A DNA stretch of 30,516 nucleotides. Origin: a virus. The notes beneath the pieces are model-generated. The model ran no database searches, was not told the DNA's origin, and saw only the letters and a list, made by a program, of their open reading frames with translations. The translations under genes and the position numbers were made by a program. Shown piece by piece: positions 22,588 to 29,060 of the stretch; positions within the stretch are counted from its first letter, which is position 1; each line of letters begins with the position of its first letter. The DNA is taken from the IMG/VR virus record IMGVR_UViG_3300046163_000002, positions 1 through 30,516 of that record; one strand, written 5' to 3'.

Positions 22588-23071
22588 AATTCCTCATTCT
22601 GTTTTTATTCTTTTCTAATGGTCTTAGATTAGTAAAGTGATTTATCAACTCAAAGTCCTGAACATCTTTAACTCTAAACAATTCAATCTCATGATCAAGC
22701 TCCCAGTATATTCCATAATTATCCCAATTCATATTATCATCAAACTTACTCTCTATATACTTTCCTAAATATTCTCTTGAACATCCTAGTATCTCCTTAT
22801 AGCTTTTACTTACTTCTAGACCTTTTCTTTTCTTAAATTTAGATGCTCTAGCCATTAGATTCTTGTACATTCTTTTTCTAGGATCCCTCCTTTGTTTTTG
22901 AACAAACTCTCTATTATATTTTCTGACATGATCTCTATTGCTTTCTGTCCATGTCTTATTGTAATTCCTTTTGCAATCTTTACATCTATTATCTAAACCA
23001 TCTTTGCTGCTTGTTTTATTGTGAAATTCTGATATTGGTTTCTCTATCTCACATCTGCAACAAATCTTCAT
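22580..23071 (-). CDS. HNH-like endonuclease with zinc knuckles, 163 aa
   Basis: N-terminal zinc ribbon: C4-C5-R-C7 and C30-K-D-C33, followed by a long basic helix region. The C-terminal half has W-E-L-D-H-E-I-E-L-F and F-T-N-L-R-P-L-E-K-N-K-N-R-M-R, the D-H and N of a beta-beta-alpha metal HNH core. Phage HNH proteins with this form are either homing nucleases or packaging helpers; here it is near the terminase genes, so the second is possible. It overlaps the next gene by 8 bases. Confidence 0.75.
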   Translation of the reverse strand: MKICCRCEIEKPISEFHNKTSSKDGLDNRCKDCKRNYNKTWTESNRDHVRKYNREFVQKQRRDPRKRMYKNLMARASKFKKRKGLEVSKSYKEILGCSREYLGKYIESKFDDNMNWDNYGIYWELDHEIELFRVKDVQDFELINHFTNLRPLEKNKNRMRNYE

Positions 23072-23074
23072 CTT

Positions 23075-23251
23075 CTATCCTGCCTTTCCAGTAAATATAA
23101 AAAATAAAAAGTTAATTATCAAGACAACCCAAACAGTACAAAATGGAACTCCATAACATAAATACCTGAGTATTCTTTGTTGGAACTCTTTGTCTTTTTT
23201 AGTAGTTCTTAAATAATATCTTAAATCTGCTTTTGGTATATAGTGTTTCAT
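23075..23251 (-). CDS. 58-aa membrane protein
   Basis: I chose the ATG at 23251 (MKHYIPKADLRYYLR) because it overlaps the upstream TGA (ATGA); an upstream ATG at 23302 would overlap the nuclease gene by 55 bases. A basic N-terminus precedes a hydrophobic helix (Y-G-V-P-F-C-T-V-W-V-V-L-I-I-N-F-L-F-F-I-F) and a short G-K-A-G tail. Single-pass membrane protein of unknown role in the early region. Confidence 0.6.
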   Translation of the reverse strand: MKHYIPKADLRYYLRTTKKDKEFQQRILRYLCYGVPFCTVWVVLIINFLFFIFTGKAG

Positions 23252-24036
23252 AATTCTATGTTTATATAATATTGATCTAAATCTACTTCCTGCATAAACC
23301 ATTCCTCATAAGTCTCTAAAGCTCTTTTTACTTTTGCTGCACCACTAAGATAAAACTCCTCATTTCCCTCTGCATATCCTATATCAAGTGATCCTTTATC
23401 TATAACAATAAATCCCATTCTATTAGGTAATATGTCAAAGAGTTGGCAGTATATAAAAAGCTGCACATCATAATTATATTTATTTGCTGAGTATTTCCAA
23501 CCCTGTAATGAGCTTGTTGTTTTCAGATCATACATACTTGAGTTGTTTCCTAAAATATCTGCTTTAGCTCTAAATGGAAACTTCATCCCATCATCAAATC
23601 CTATTTCACCTATTTCTGATACTTCAAAATCAGAGTTAGATAATTTCTCTAACACCATTTCATTTCTAAGTAAAGCATCAGCCAACCTCTCTGCATCATG
23701 TTTTTCTTTCATGGTAAACACTTTACCAAATTCTTTGACTGCATCTTTATACTTCTTTGTATTTTTTGATTGTACATCAACAAAGATTTGTTTCTCAAAG
23801 ACATGAGGTTCTAATACTGCAACATGAGCTAACCATCCATCCCTAAATGCTTGAGCATCTGCTTGACCATATTTTAATATGTGTTTATATGTTTTAGGAG
23901 AAGATAGTAAATGTCCTATAGTTGTGCTACTGAAAGCATACTTGCCTAAAAAATTGTAGTAAAAATCATTATCATAAGACTTCTTTACTAATTCTTCTTT
24001 GTCATATGTTTGACCATCTAATAGTGTTATTTTCAT
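23248..24036 (-). CDS. PD-(D/E)XK exonuclease, RecE/exonuclease VIII-like, 262 aa
   Basis: Family members degrade one strand of dsDNA for recombination. Core seen: A-F-R-D-G-W-L-A-H71, F-R-A-K-A-D160-I-L-G, Y-D170-L-K172-T-T, and Y-D-V-Q192-L-F-I-Y. H, D, DxK and QxxxY are the motifs of RecB-type nucleases. With the SSB-like protein and NinG-like nuclease nearby, it may form a recombination set, though no annealase was recognised. The stop overlaps the next ATG (ATGA). Confidence 0.8.
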   Translation of the reverse strand: MKITLLDGQTYDKEELVKKSYDNDFYYNFLGKYAFSSTTIGHLLSSPKTYKHILKYGQADAQAFRDGWLAHVAVLEPHVFEKQIFVDVQSKNTKKYKDAVKEFGKVFTMKEKHDAERLADALLRNEMVLEKLSNSDFEVSEIGEIGFDDGMKFPFRAKADILGNNSSMYDLKTTSSLQGWKYSANKYNYDVQLFIYCQLFDILPNRMGFIVIDKGSLDIGYAEGNEEFYLSGAAKVKRALETYEEWFMQEVDLDQYYINIEL

Positions 24037-24326
24037 TCTTGTAGTTTAAGTGTTACTGTTATATATAATCTATCTCCATGTACATGGTAGAACTTTCCTA
24101 TTATTCTAGCTAACAACTCCATGTTTTGAAATGTTATCAATACCTCCTCATACATGTTTGGTATAGCTTCATAGTCCATCCATACAGCATTAAGCTGATC
24201 TATTATCAGATTTTCTATATCTACCTCTGCACCAACATAGATTGTGTTAGGTTCAAATTCTACTTCTACTCCTAGTTCAATCTTTTTTGGTCTCCAATTT
24301 GGATTCAGCCTTTCTAGCTCTTTCAA
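24033..24326 (-). CDS. Hypothetical early protein, 97 aa
   Basis: Beta-rich, acidic protein (V-E-V-E-F-E-P-N-T-I-Y-V-G-A-E-V-D-I-E, later G-D-R-L-Y-I-T-V-T-L-K-L). No motif recognised. It overlaps upstream by 50 bases and its stop is coupled to the nuclease start (TGA inside ATGA). Confidence 0.55.
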   Translation of the reverse strand: MKELERLNPNWRPKKIELGVEVEFEPNTIYVGAEVDIENLIIDQLNAVWMDYEAIPNMYEEVLITFQNMELLARIIGKFYHVHGDRLYITVTLKLQE

Positions 24327-24609
24327 CTGCTCTTAATTTATCTGCTCTATATTCATCTATACTCAACATCAAAAGATGTCTATCATTCTGTAGCTCTGTT
24401 ACATAAAAATGTATTTGTACTACAGCATTTATTAATGTCTCTAACTTTTCATTAGTAGGATTCTTTTTTTGATACTCTAATAATATGTTGTTAGCTATCT
24501 CAGCATTTGTTATATACTGGAGGTCTTTTAAATTGTCTAGTTTTTTACTAATCAATTCTCTGTCCATATCCTTTGCAGGTATTCTAGTAGTGAAATCTAA
24601 ATCTCTCAT
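24277..24609 (-). CDS. Helical hypothetical protein, 110 aa
   Basis: Charged, all-helical sequence with a likely coiled coil at the C-terminus (D-E-Y-R-A-D-K-L-R-A-V-E-R-A-R-K-A-E-S-K-L-E). No known family recognised. It overlaps both neighbours (26 and 50 bases), typical of the compressed early operon. Confidence 0.55.
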   Translation of the reverse strand: MRDLDFTTRIPAKDMDRELISKKLDNLKDLQYITNAEIANNILLEYQKKNPTNEKLETLINAVVQIHFYVTELQNDRHLLMLSIDEYRADKLRAVERARKAESKLETKKD

Positions 24610-25060
24610 AATTTTTAATATCTGATTCTCTTACTTTTATTATTACATCTTTATTACCTTCTCTAGTATATAAACAATGATAGTCAGATTTGTTTTTGCA
24701 TATGCCTTTAAACTGTTTTATATACTCAACCAATTTAAGTCTATTGTAAAATACATAAGCACTAATGTCTAGATATTCTATTACAATAAATTTAGCTTTA
24801 CCTAATAATGATCCTTTGCCTCCAAACACATTTGTCTTTTCTAGCCATACTGCATCAGTATTCTTATCTCCTTTTAGATCTACTGGTGTATTATCTCCTA
24901 CAATAAAATCTATATGATCAAACCTGTCAATTTGCTCTGATGTTTTCTCTGCACCTATTCCTATTTTGTCCATATATTCTTTAAATCTTTTTTCAGATAA
25001 TTCACCCTTCTTCCAGTTTTCTTTATTCTGATAACTTTTTGGACTGAACACCATTATCAT
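24584..25060 (-). CDS. Small PD-(D/E)XK nuclease, possible resolvase, 158 aa
   Basis: Shows K-K-G-E-L-S-E-K-R-F, then D-R-F-D-H-I-D51-F-I-V-G-D and P-V-D61-L-K63-G. The spacing of an early Glu, D-x-n-D-x-K fits the PD-(D/E)XK fold. Size and charge are similar to Holliday junction resolvases and small restriction-like enzymes. I cannot choose between resolvase, repair and host-DNA nuclease. It lies in the middle of the replication operon. Confidence 0.6.
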   Translation of the reverse strand: MIMVFSPKSYQNKENWKKGELSEKRFKEYMDKIGIGAEKTSEQIDRFDHIDFIVGDNTPVDLKGDKNTDAVWLEKTNVFGGKGSLLGKAKFIVIEYLDISAYVFYNRLKLVEYIKQFKGICKNKSDYHCLYTREGNKDVIIKVRESDIKNYERFRFHY

Positions 25061-25295
25061 AAATTTTTTGTAGATCCTTTATCCACACATTAATTGTGTC
25101 CATCTTCCTAACTCCTCCACACCCACATGGAACAGTATACTTATGATCAAAATATTTTGCATGTAATGTGTATACAATTTTTAAATCATTATCACTAAAT
25201 CCTGTTTCCATAGTTTCTTTAAATCCTGTGAAACTCATGTAATCATCTTCTTCCATTTGTTGCCTAAGCAATACCTTATAACTTCTTAATGCCAT
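25023..25295 (-). CDS. Hypothetical protein with C-G-C-G motif, 90 aa
   Basis: Starts M-A-L-R-S-Y-K-V-L-L-R-Q-Q-M-E; later Y-F-D-H-K-Y-T-V-P-C-G-C-G-G-V-R-K and a helix W-I-K-D-L-Q-K-I-Y-D-N-G. Two cysteines only, so any metal site would need a partner. Seen in flavobacterial phages next to the sigma-like gene (recollection). Function unknown. Confidence 0.6.
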   Translation of the reverse strand: MALRSYKVLLRQQMEEDDYMSFTGFKETMETGFSDNDLKIVYTLHAKYFDHKYTVPCGCGGVRKMDTINVWIKDLQKIYDNGVQSKKLSE

Positions 25296-25449
25296 CTTTT
25301 GTAATTATATATTTATTTAACTTCTCTTGCCTCTTATCACATCCACAATCTTTATAACCAAATAACTTAGCAACTGCTTTTGCAAAACTTTTACCATAAC
25401 CTAATGTTATTTTTCTTATTACCAACTCTACTAAATCTCCTAGTTTCAT
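25276..25449 (-). CDS. 57-aa C-G-C protein, coupled to sigma-like gene
   Basis: ATG at 25449 overlaps the TGA of the sigma-like gene (ATGA), and the stop lies 20 bases inside the next gene. The sequence MKLGDLVELVIRKIT... contains G-Y-K-D-C-G-C-D-K-R-Q-E-K-L-N. Short proteins ending in C-G-C-(D)-x-R-x-x-x-L-N are widespread in Bacteroidota phages (recollection). Function unknown. Confidence 0.75.
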   Translation of the reverse strand: MKLGDLVELVIRKITLGYGKSFAKAVAKLFGYKDCGCDKRQEKLNKYIITKDGIKKL

Positions 25450-25928
25450 AATCCCATTTTTTTCTTTAACATCTTCTTTACATTTCTATAAGTATTGTAT
25501 AGACTTATATATGTAATTGTTGTCTTTCTACTAAGCACAGAAATTTTAGTTCCTGATGCAATTATTTCAAAGACTTTTTGATCATACCAATGCAGCTTGT
25601 CAAACTCATCATTAAACTTTTTTTCTAGTACAGCATATTCAACTTCCATAGGTCCTTCTATATGTTTTAATACATCTTCATCTACAAACCTAACTCTACT
25701 TTGTTTCTTTTTTAATTGCAAAAACATTGTGTAGAGTATTTTAAAAATATAATAATAATTAATATCATCTTTACCATATGTAATGTCAGTTCCTTTTTCT
25801 GTTATGTCATGTAATTTTAAATACATTTCTGATACTATGTCTTTAGCTGTCTCATTATCCAATCCAAATGATCTACAAATGTTTAGCCAAGTCTTATGTT
25901 TTTGGTATGCTTTCTCCAGTATGTTCAT
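25446..25928 (-). CDS. Sigma-70-like / ECF-type transcription factor, 160 aa
   Basis: Residues about 10-85 look like sigma region 2 (W-L-N-I-C-R-S-F-G-L-D-N-E-T-A-K-D-I-V-S-E-M-Y-L-K-L), and about 115-155 like region 4 with an HTH (Y-D-Q-K-V-F-E-I-I-A-S-G-T-K-I-S-V-L-S-R-K-T). Flavobacterial phages often carry such a gene in the replication operon. Known sigma factors steer RNA polymerase to other promoters, so this one could drive late genes. DNA target unknown; the ATTATATAA elements are one candidate. Overlaps the helicase end by 35 bases. Confidence 0.65.
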   Translation of the reverse strand: MNILEKAYQKHKTWLNICRSFGLDNETAKDIVSEMYLKLHDITEKGTDITYGKDDINYYYIFKILYTMFLQLKKKQSRVRFVDEDVLKHIEGPMEVEYAVLEKKFNDEFDKLHWYDQKVFEIIASGTKISVLSRKTTITYISLYNTYRNVKKMLKKKMGL

Positions 25929-26553
25929 CTATCATTCTTATCATGTCCTCTCCTTCTATACTATAACCAACATTATTTATTACTGATCTCATCTTGATTG
26001 GGCTTAAAAAACTGGTGGGCATACCCCCAGTACTAGTGTCTTTAATTTTTAAAACATGCATCTCTGTAATCATCCAGTCCAATGGATGTTGAACCATCCT
26101 ATGAATTGAGCAAAAAAAGTTAGGTCTATTTGAGAATTTGCCACCTCCTTCACAATCACTAAATTTTGGGCAAACTGGATAACCTGCATATTCATGATGA
26201 GCAGGGTGTACTTTTCTAAGTGCCTCTGTTACTGCATGAGTAGTAAGCCATAATGCTACTTTATGTTTATGGCAAAACAATCTGAACTCACTACAAACTG
26301 TGTAATCATATTCATGTCCACCTACACTTCTATACAACTCTCTGTCTTTAGCTAAGGAATTATATGGATCTATTAAAAAACCATTGTAATCCCATGACTT
26401 TTTTATCTCTGTTCCTAGATCAAGTAGAGTTTTATATGTCTGTATATCATCTATTGCTATAAATTTAAAATGTGAATCCACCCACTTACTTGCCTTCTCC
26501 AACTCCTCCTCATCAATTTTGTTAATGGGCAGACCACATTTAAACTCTATTAT
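25894..26553 (-). CDS. RecA-like helicase, C-terminal part (frame separated)
   Basis: Continues the helicase in the +1 frame: K-C-G-L-P-I-N-K-I-D-E-E-E-L, then F-I-A-I-D-D, Y-N-G-F-L-I-D-P-Y-N-S-L (Walker B-like), V-A-L-W-L-T-T-H-A-V-T-E-A (motif of RecA/DnaB sensors), C-E-G-G-G-K-F-S-N-R and I-H-R-M-V-Q-H-P. It has no credible start of its own (an internal TTG at 26502 is in the middle of a helix). The real gene spans 25894-26812. Confidence 0.8.
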   Translation of the reverse strand: MIEFKCGLPINKIDEEELEKASKWVDSHFKFIAIDDIQTYKTLLDLGTEIKKSWDYNGFLIDPYNSLAKDRELYRSVGGHEYDYTVCSEFRLFCHKHKVALWLTTHAVTEALRKVHPAHHEYAGYPVCPKFSDCEGGGKFSNRPNFFCSIHRMVQHPLDWMITEMHVLKIKDTSTGGMPTSFLSPIKMRSVINNVGYSIEGEDMIRMIDEHTGESIPKT

Positions 26554-26812
26554 TCTTTTTTATATTACTGTAAACTTCATTCTCACTACTATAACATAAC
26601 CATCTTAACCCATGTCTATATGAATATAAAAACATAAGATAAAAACAAAAGTGTGTTTTACCAACATTACTATGTCCTAAGAACACACCAAATTCTTCTT
26701 TAAATCTAAAATATGTATCAAATGATTTAATACCTAGAGCTAACCCCTCCTTGATTTCACCATTTCTGATTTTATGTATAAGATCAAGTTGGGATTTAAT
26801 GTCTAGTATCAT
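26540..26812 (-). CDS. RecA-like helicase, N-terminal part with Walker A
   Basis: ATG at 26812 (MILDIKSQLDLIHKIRNG), then G-L-A-L-G-I-K-S-F-D and Walker A G-H-S-N-V-G-K-T, then L-R-W-L-C-Y-S-S-E-N-E. Homologues continue directly into a K-P-I-N-K-I-D segment. Here the frame ends after six A (26556-26561); with one A fewer the sequence reads N-I-K-R-I-I-E-F-K-C-G-L and joins the 25894-26553 part. Combined length is about 305 residues, normal for this flavobacterial phage helicase. It should act as replicative helicase or ATP-driven loader. Confidence 0.82.
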   Translation of the reverse strand: MILDIKSQLDLIHKIRNGEIKEGLALGIKSFDTYFRFKEEFGVFLGHSNVGKTHFCFYLMFLYSYRHGLRWLCYSSENEVYSNIKKNNRV

Positions 26813-26815
26813 GTT

Positions 26816-27118
26816 CTAATCTTCAAATGGATTATCATTTTTAGCATATCCTGAATCTAAATTTCTATCAGGATTGTGTTCAACTGTAGTTACCTTTTTC
26901 TCAGGCACAAATTCACTATGTGGAATATACAACTTTCCATTCTTACTTTTTAAAACATCCATTGTTAAATATCCATTATTTTTTTTATAGAAATCTTTAA
27001 CATATGGATCTTCAAGAAATTGTGTAAATCTTTCTACACTCAATCTCATTTTTGTTATTACAAAGTCTTTAGGAGATTCCTCTACATAAACACCTGCAAC
27101 AAAATCAGGTTTTGCCAT
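26816..27118 (-). CDS. Hypothetical replication-module protein with acidic C-tail, 100 aa
   Basis: MAKPDFVAGVYVEESPKDFV opens a small protein with K-M-R-L-S-V-E-R-F-T-Q-F-L and L-K-S-K-N-G-K-L-Y, ending K-N-D-N-P-F-E-D. The acidic end with a Pro-Phe pair recalls the protein-interaction tails of single-strand DNA-binding proteins, but an OB fold is not obvious. Placed directly between the SSB-like gene and the helicase, it may link them. Inference only. Confidence 0.6.
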   Translation of the reverse strand: MAKPDFVAGVYVEESPKDFVITKMRLSVERFTQFLEDPYVKDFYKKNNGYLTMDVLKSKNGKLYIPHSEFVPEKKVTTVEHNPDRNLDSGYAKNDNPFED

Positions 27119-27120
27119 AA

Positions 27121-27447
27121 TTAGTTAGGTTTAGTTAATAATTCTTTATATATAATATTAGCAGCACTAGCAGCCTGATTAATCATCTTCTGTTGTCTAA
27201 CTGAAAAGATTAACTGTTTGCCATTATCATCTGTATTATTATCATCATATTTCTGAAAATCCTCAGAGAATATAAACTGACTAACATTATTCCATGCAAC
27301 ACTTCTAGAAATAGATTCTTGTTGTGTCATTCCTCCTCCTACTGATGCATTTTGTACTGGTGTATTCTGAACTGGTGCATCTTGAGGTGTCTGTTGTAAT
27401 TTAGCATAATTCTTTTTCACATCTAAAGGTATAGTAGATGACATCAC
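27121..27447 (-). CDS. C-terminal part of SSB-like protein (frame separated)
   Basis: Encodes K-N-Y-A-K-L-Q-Q-T-P-Q-D-A-P-V-Q-N-T-P-V, a Gln/Pro/Asn linker, then a helical C-terminus (S-R-S-V-A-W-N-N-V, later F-S-V-R-Q-Q-K-M-I-N-Q-A-A-S-A-A-N-I-I). Similar helical 'RQ......AA' tails follow OB-like domains in phage ssDNA-binding proteins (recollection). Its apparent GTG start lies inside the end of the preceding frame; dropping one A from the run 27413-27417 fuses both frames. Confidence 0.65.
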   Translation of the reverse strand: MMSSTIPLDVKKNYAKLQQTPQDAPVQNTPVQNASVGGGMTQQESISRSVAWNNVSQFIFSEDFQKYDDNNTDDNGKQLIFSVRQQKMINQAASAANIIYKELLTKPN

Positions 27448-27589
27448 CTACTGATCTTTTAAAATCTCCTATAGCTGAAAAGTTTGGAATATCTCCATTA
27501 GCTAATTCTACTGTATATTTATTGAAAGTTTGATTGCCATTTGACCAACTTCCATTTGGTGTAATTGATTTAATTGTACTATTTTTCAT
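27401..27589 (-). CDS. N-terminal OB-like part of SSB-like protein
   Basis: ATG at 27589 (MKNSTIKSITPNGSWSNG), overlapping the end of the coiled-coil gene. Beta strands follow (T-F-N-K-Y-T-V-E-L-A-N-G-D, later S-V-G-D-V-I-Y-Y-T-F). The 'I.SI.PNG.W......F.K......G......I..F..GD...Y' pattern resembles small OB-like ssDNA-binding or RPA-type modules in flavobacterial phages. It terminates in E-L-C in frame, but a single-A deletion gives C-E-K-N-Y-A-K-L and continues into 27121-27447. Confidence 0.6.
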   Translation of the reverse strand: MKNSTIKSITPNGSWSNGNQTFNKYTVELANGDIPNFSAIGDFKRSVGDVIYYTFRCEKELC

Positions 27590-27863
27590 ATTCTTGAATA
27601 CCACTAAAGGTATGATTTAATTTATTTAAATTTAATTTATCAGTTGATTGTTTCCATTGTTGGAACACATTATCTAGAGCTTCAACTTTACCTTCTAGTT
27701 CAGAAATCTTGAATTTATGGTTAGTATTTTCTCTTAATAATTCTCTATATTCAGATGTTAAATCTCTATAGAGTTGTAGCAGTTGATCAAACCTTAATTT
27801 TTGGTCTTGTATCATACTGTCTTTTGCAGTAGGTTCTTCACCCTTATTTTTATATATACTCAA
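27579..27863 (-). CDS. Coiled-coil early protein, about 94 aa (start uncertain)
   Basis: Long charged helix (L-R-F-D-Q-L-L-Q-L-Y-R-D-L-T-S-E-Y-R-E-L-L, then I-S-E-L-E-G-K-V-E-A-L). The longest frame starts with TTG at 27863; the first ATG in frame is at 27815 (M-I-Q-D-Q-K-L). A TAACTTTG (-7-like) at 27862-27869 would place transcription start below the TTG, which favours the ATG. Role unknown, probably a DNA-replication accessory or scaffold. Confidence 0.55.
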   Translation of the reverse strand: MSIYKNKGEEPTAKDSMIQDQKLRFDQLLQLYRDLTSEYRELLRENTNHKFKISELEGKVEALDNVFQQWKQSTDKLNLNKLNHTFSGIQEYEK

Positions 27864-27869
27864 AGTTAA
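27862..27869 (-). promoter_or_regulatory. TAACTTTG, Bacteroidota -7 element candidate
   Basis: Perfect match to TAnnTTTG, 50 bases below the NinG-like stop. No clear TTTG about 20 bases upstream is seen, so only half of a promoter is supported. Confidence 0.3.
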
Positions 27870-27913
27870 ATATTTTTTTCTTACAGCTAATATAGTAATA
27901 ATATTATAAACTA

Positions 27914-28306
27914 TTATAGTTTTTCTAATAAAGTTTTATAATGTTCTATCATTTCTTGCAATTCATCAGTAGAAAATTTACATGTTTCCCTTGATTTCAG
28001 TAGCAGTTCACTAGCTTTATCTGCATGATATTTTTTATTAATAAATAATGCATACTCATATTGCCTACCTCCTAAAAATGTGTTATCATAAGGTGATTGG
28101 AGATGAACATTCTCAGCATCCCATCTTGTACACATAAACCTCCTGCTAATAAAATGACCTGCATGACCTTTACTTTTGTGAATAGTTTTACCTGAGGTAC
28201 AACATTTACCATATCCTCTATTATCAGTATCTCTTTCTCTTATGTATTCTGAGAAGATCCTATCTAACTTTCTTACTAATGTTTTTCTTTTTGGTTTCTT
28301 TGCCAT
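27914..28306 (-). CDS. NinG / Rap-like recombination nuclease, 130 aa
   Basis: I chose the ATG at 28306 (M-A-K-K-P-K-R-K-T-L-V-R-K-L-D); an upstream TTG lies inside a terminator. Key parts: Y-G-K-C-C-T-S-G-K-T-I, then H-A-G-H-F-I-S-R-R, then E-N-V-H-L-Q-S-P-Y-D-N. NinG-family proteins cleave recombination intermediates. Usual family members have two C-x-x-C knuckles; here the first is reduced to C-C and the second is replaced by S-P-Y-D-N. The H-A-G-H-F-I-S-R and N-V-H core remains. Confidence 0.78.
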   Translation of the reverse strand: MAKKPKRKTLVRKLDRIFSEYIRERDTDNRGYGKCCTSGKTIHKSKGHAGHFISRRFMCTRWDAENVHLQSPYDNTFLGGRQYEYALFINKKYHADKASELLLKSRETCKFSTDELQEMIEHYKTLLEKL

Positions 28307-28319
28307 TTGAATAAGGTAC

Positions 28320-28354
28320 AAAAAAAAGGAGAGAGCTAAAGACAACCCCCTCCT
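28320..28354 (-). terminator. Rho-independent terminator ending the orphan gene, before NinG
   Basis: On the minus strand AGGAGGGGG pairs with CTCTCTCCT (9 bp, two G-T pairs) around a 10-base loop, followed by eight T (28320-28327). It separates the 28387-28890 gene from the replication operon and excludes the alternative TTG start of the NinG gene. Confidence 0.85.
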
Positions 28355-28386
28355 CTATCTAGAAATCACCTAGAAACAAAACATAA

Positions 28387-28890
28387 TTATATTAATCCTG
28401 CCAACTTTTTTAAAGCATCAACTTTACTTGTTGCTTCATCATAGATCCTATCCACCTTAGGCTGCATATCATTTGTGTACAGATCAAGATACATATGATC
28501 ATAACTGTCTAACATAACTCTAAAAATTATATTACCATAAAAAGCATCTATTTCATTTTCTTTCAAAAAGTTTGAAAATGTAGCTTTCATGTATGCAGTA
28601 AAGTATGTATTTACTTTTGCTGTTTTCTCAACTCCTAATCTGTTAAAGATTTGGTTAATTAAAACACCATCAGCATCACAACTTACTGATCTAAGTTCTA
28701 AACTTGTAGTTTTTAACTGCTCACCTATATATTGATGCTCATCATCTATGTCATACTCACTAAAAGTTTCTAGATAACCTTCATTATCTTTTAATGCTAT
28801 TACTTTATTATCTAATGTAAACTTATAGTAGACATAAACAACTGGGATATATTTATTTTTATTATTGAAAATTGAAAAATTTAAGTTAAA
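28387..28890 (-). CDS. Orphan early protein, about 160 aa, without ordinary start codon
   Basis: The first ATG in this frame (28590) would give only 67 residues, but the same frame is open upstream to a stop at 28894-28896 and reads as convincing protein: P-V-V-Y-V-Y-Y-K-F-T-L-D-N-K-V-I-A-L, E-Y-D-I-D-D-E-H-Q-Y-I, V-S-C-D-A-D-G-V-L-I-N-Q-I-F-N-R-L-G. No ATG, GTG or TTG lies in that extension, so a rare start (ATT or ATA near 28870) or a missed indel is needed. The upper limit 28890 is approximate. The acidic C-terminal helix ends K-L-A-G-L-I. No family recognised. A terminator follows directly. Confidence 0.55.
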   Translation of the reverse strand, partial: FNLNFSIFNNKNKYIPVVYVYYKFTLDNKVIALKDNEGYLETFSEYDIDDEHQYIGEQLKTTSLELRSVSCDADGVLINQIFNRLGVEKTAKVNTYFTAYMKATFSNFLKENEIDAFYGNIIFRVMLDSYDHMYLDLYTNDMQPKVDRIYDEATSKVDALKKLAGLI

Positions 28891-28926
28891 TATTTAGTTT
28901 GTTAAATTAATAACATGACAATATTA

Positions 28927-28934
28927 CAAACTTA
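28927..28934 (-). promoter_or_regulatory. TAAGTTTG, Bacteroidota -7 element candidate for the early region
   Basis: Perfect TAnnTTTG at the inner edge of the AT island. TTTG sequences lie 12 and 25 bases upstream instead of the usual about 20, so the -33 element is poor. Would direct transcription into 28890-28387. Confidence 0.35.
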
Positions 28935-28956
28935 TTTACAAACTACCAAATGTTTT

Positions 28957-29060
28957 TAACAAAAATATTATTATATACTATAATTAGTGTATAATATATA
29001 TGATAATTATAATAGTAAGTTTATTATAATACTAAGTATATATTAATTATATATATATTA
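28957..29060. other. AT-only intergenic island, candidate origin or control region
   Basis: About 100 bases with only a handful of G or C, between lysis genes and early genes. It contains the 15-mer attataatagtaagt at 29006-29020 and attataatactaagt at 29023-29037 (14 of 15 identical, 17-base period). It is the largest gene-free stretch besides 28891-28956 next to it. It could be a melting region, protein-binding repeats or a promoter cluster. Confidence 0.5.
29006..29037. repeat. Two 15-bp direct repeats, 17-bp period
   Basis: Copies attataatagtaagt and attataatactaagt differ at a single base, two bases apart. Spacing of 17 bases is not a full double turn, so adjacent dimer binding is possible but not obvious. 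Confidence 0.6.

Noticed and set aside
26555-26561. A-AAA-AAG heptamer in the helicase as a -1 frameshift site
   Set aside because: It is in the correct phase for -1 slippage, but the -1 frame stops after one codon; the helicase continues in the +1 frame, so a -1 mechanism would not help.
28307-28345. N-terminal hydrophobic extension of the NinG-like protein (TTG start) as a signal peptide
   Set aside because: The extension is coded by the loop and stem of a terminator; the ATG at 28306 fits the family start.
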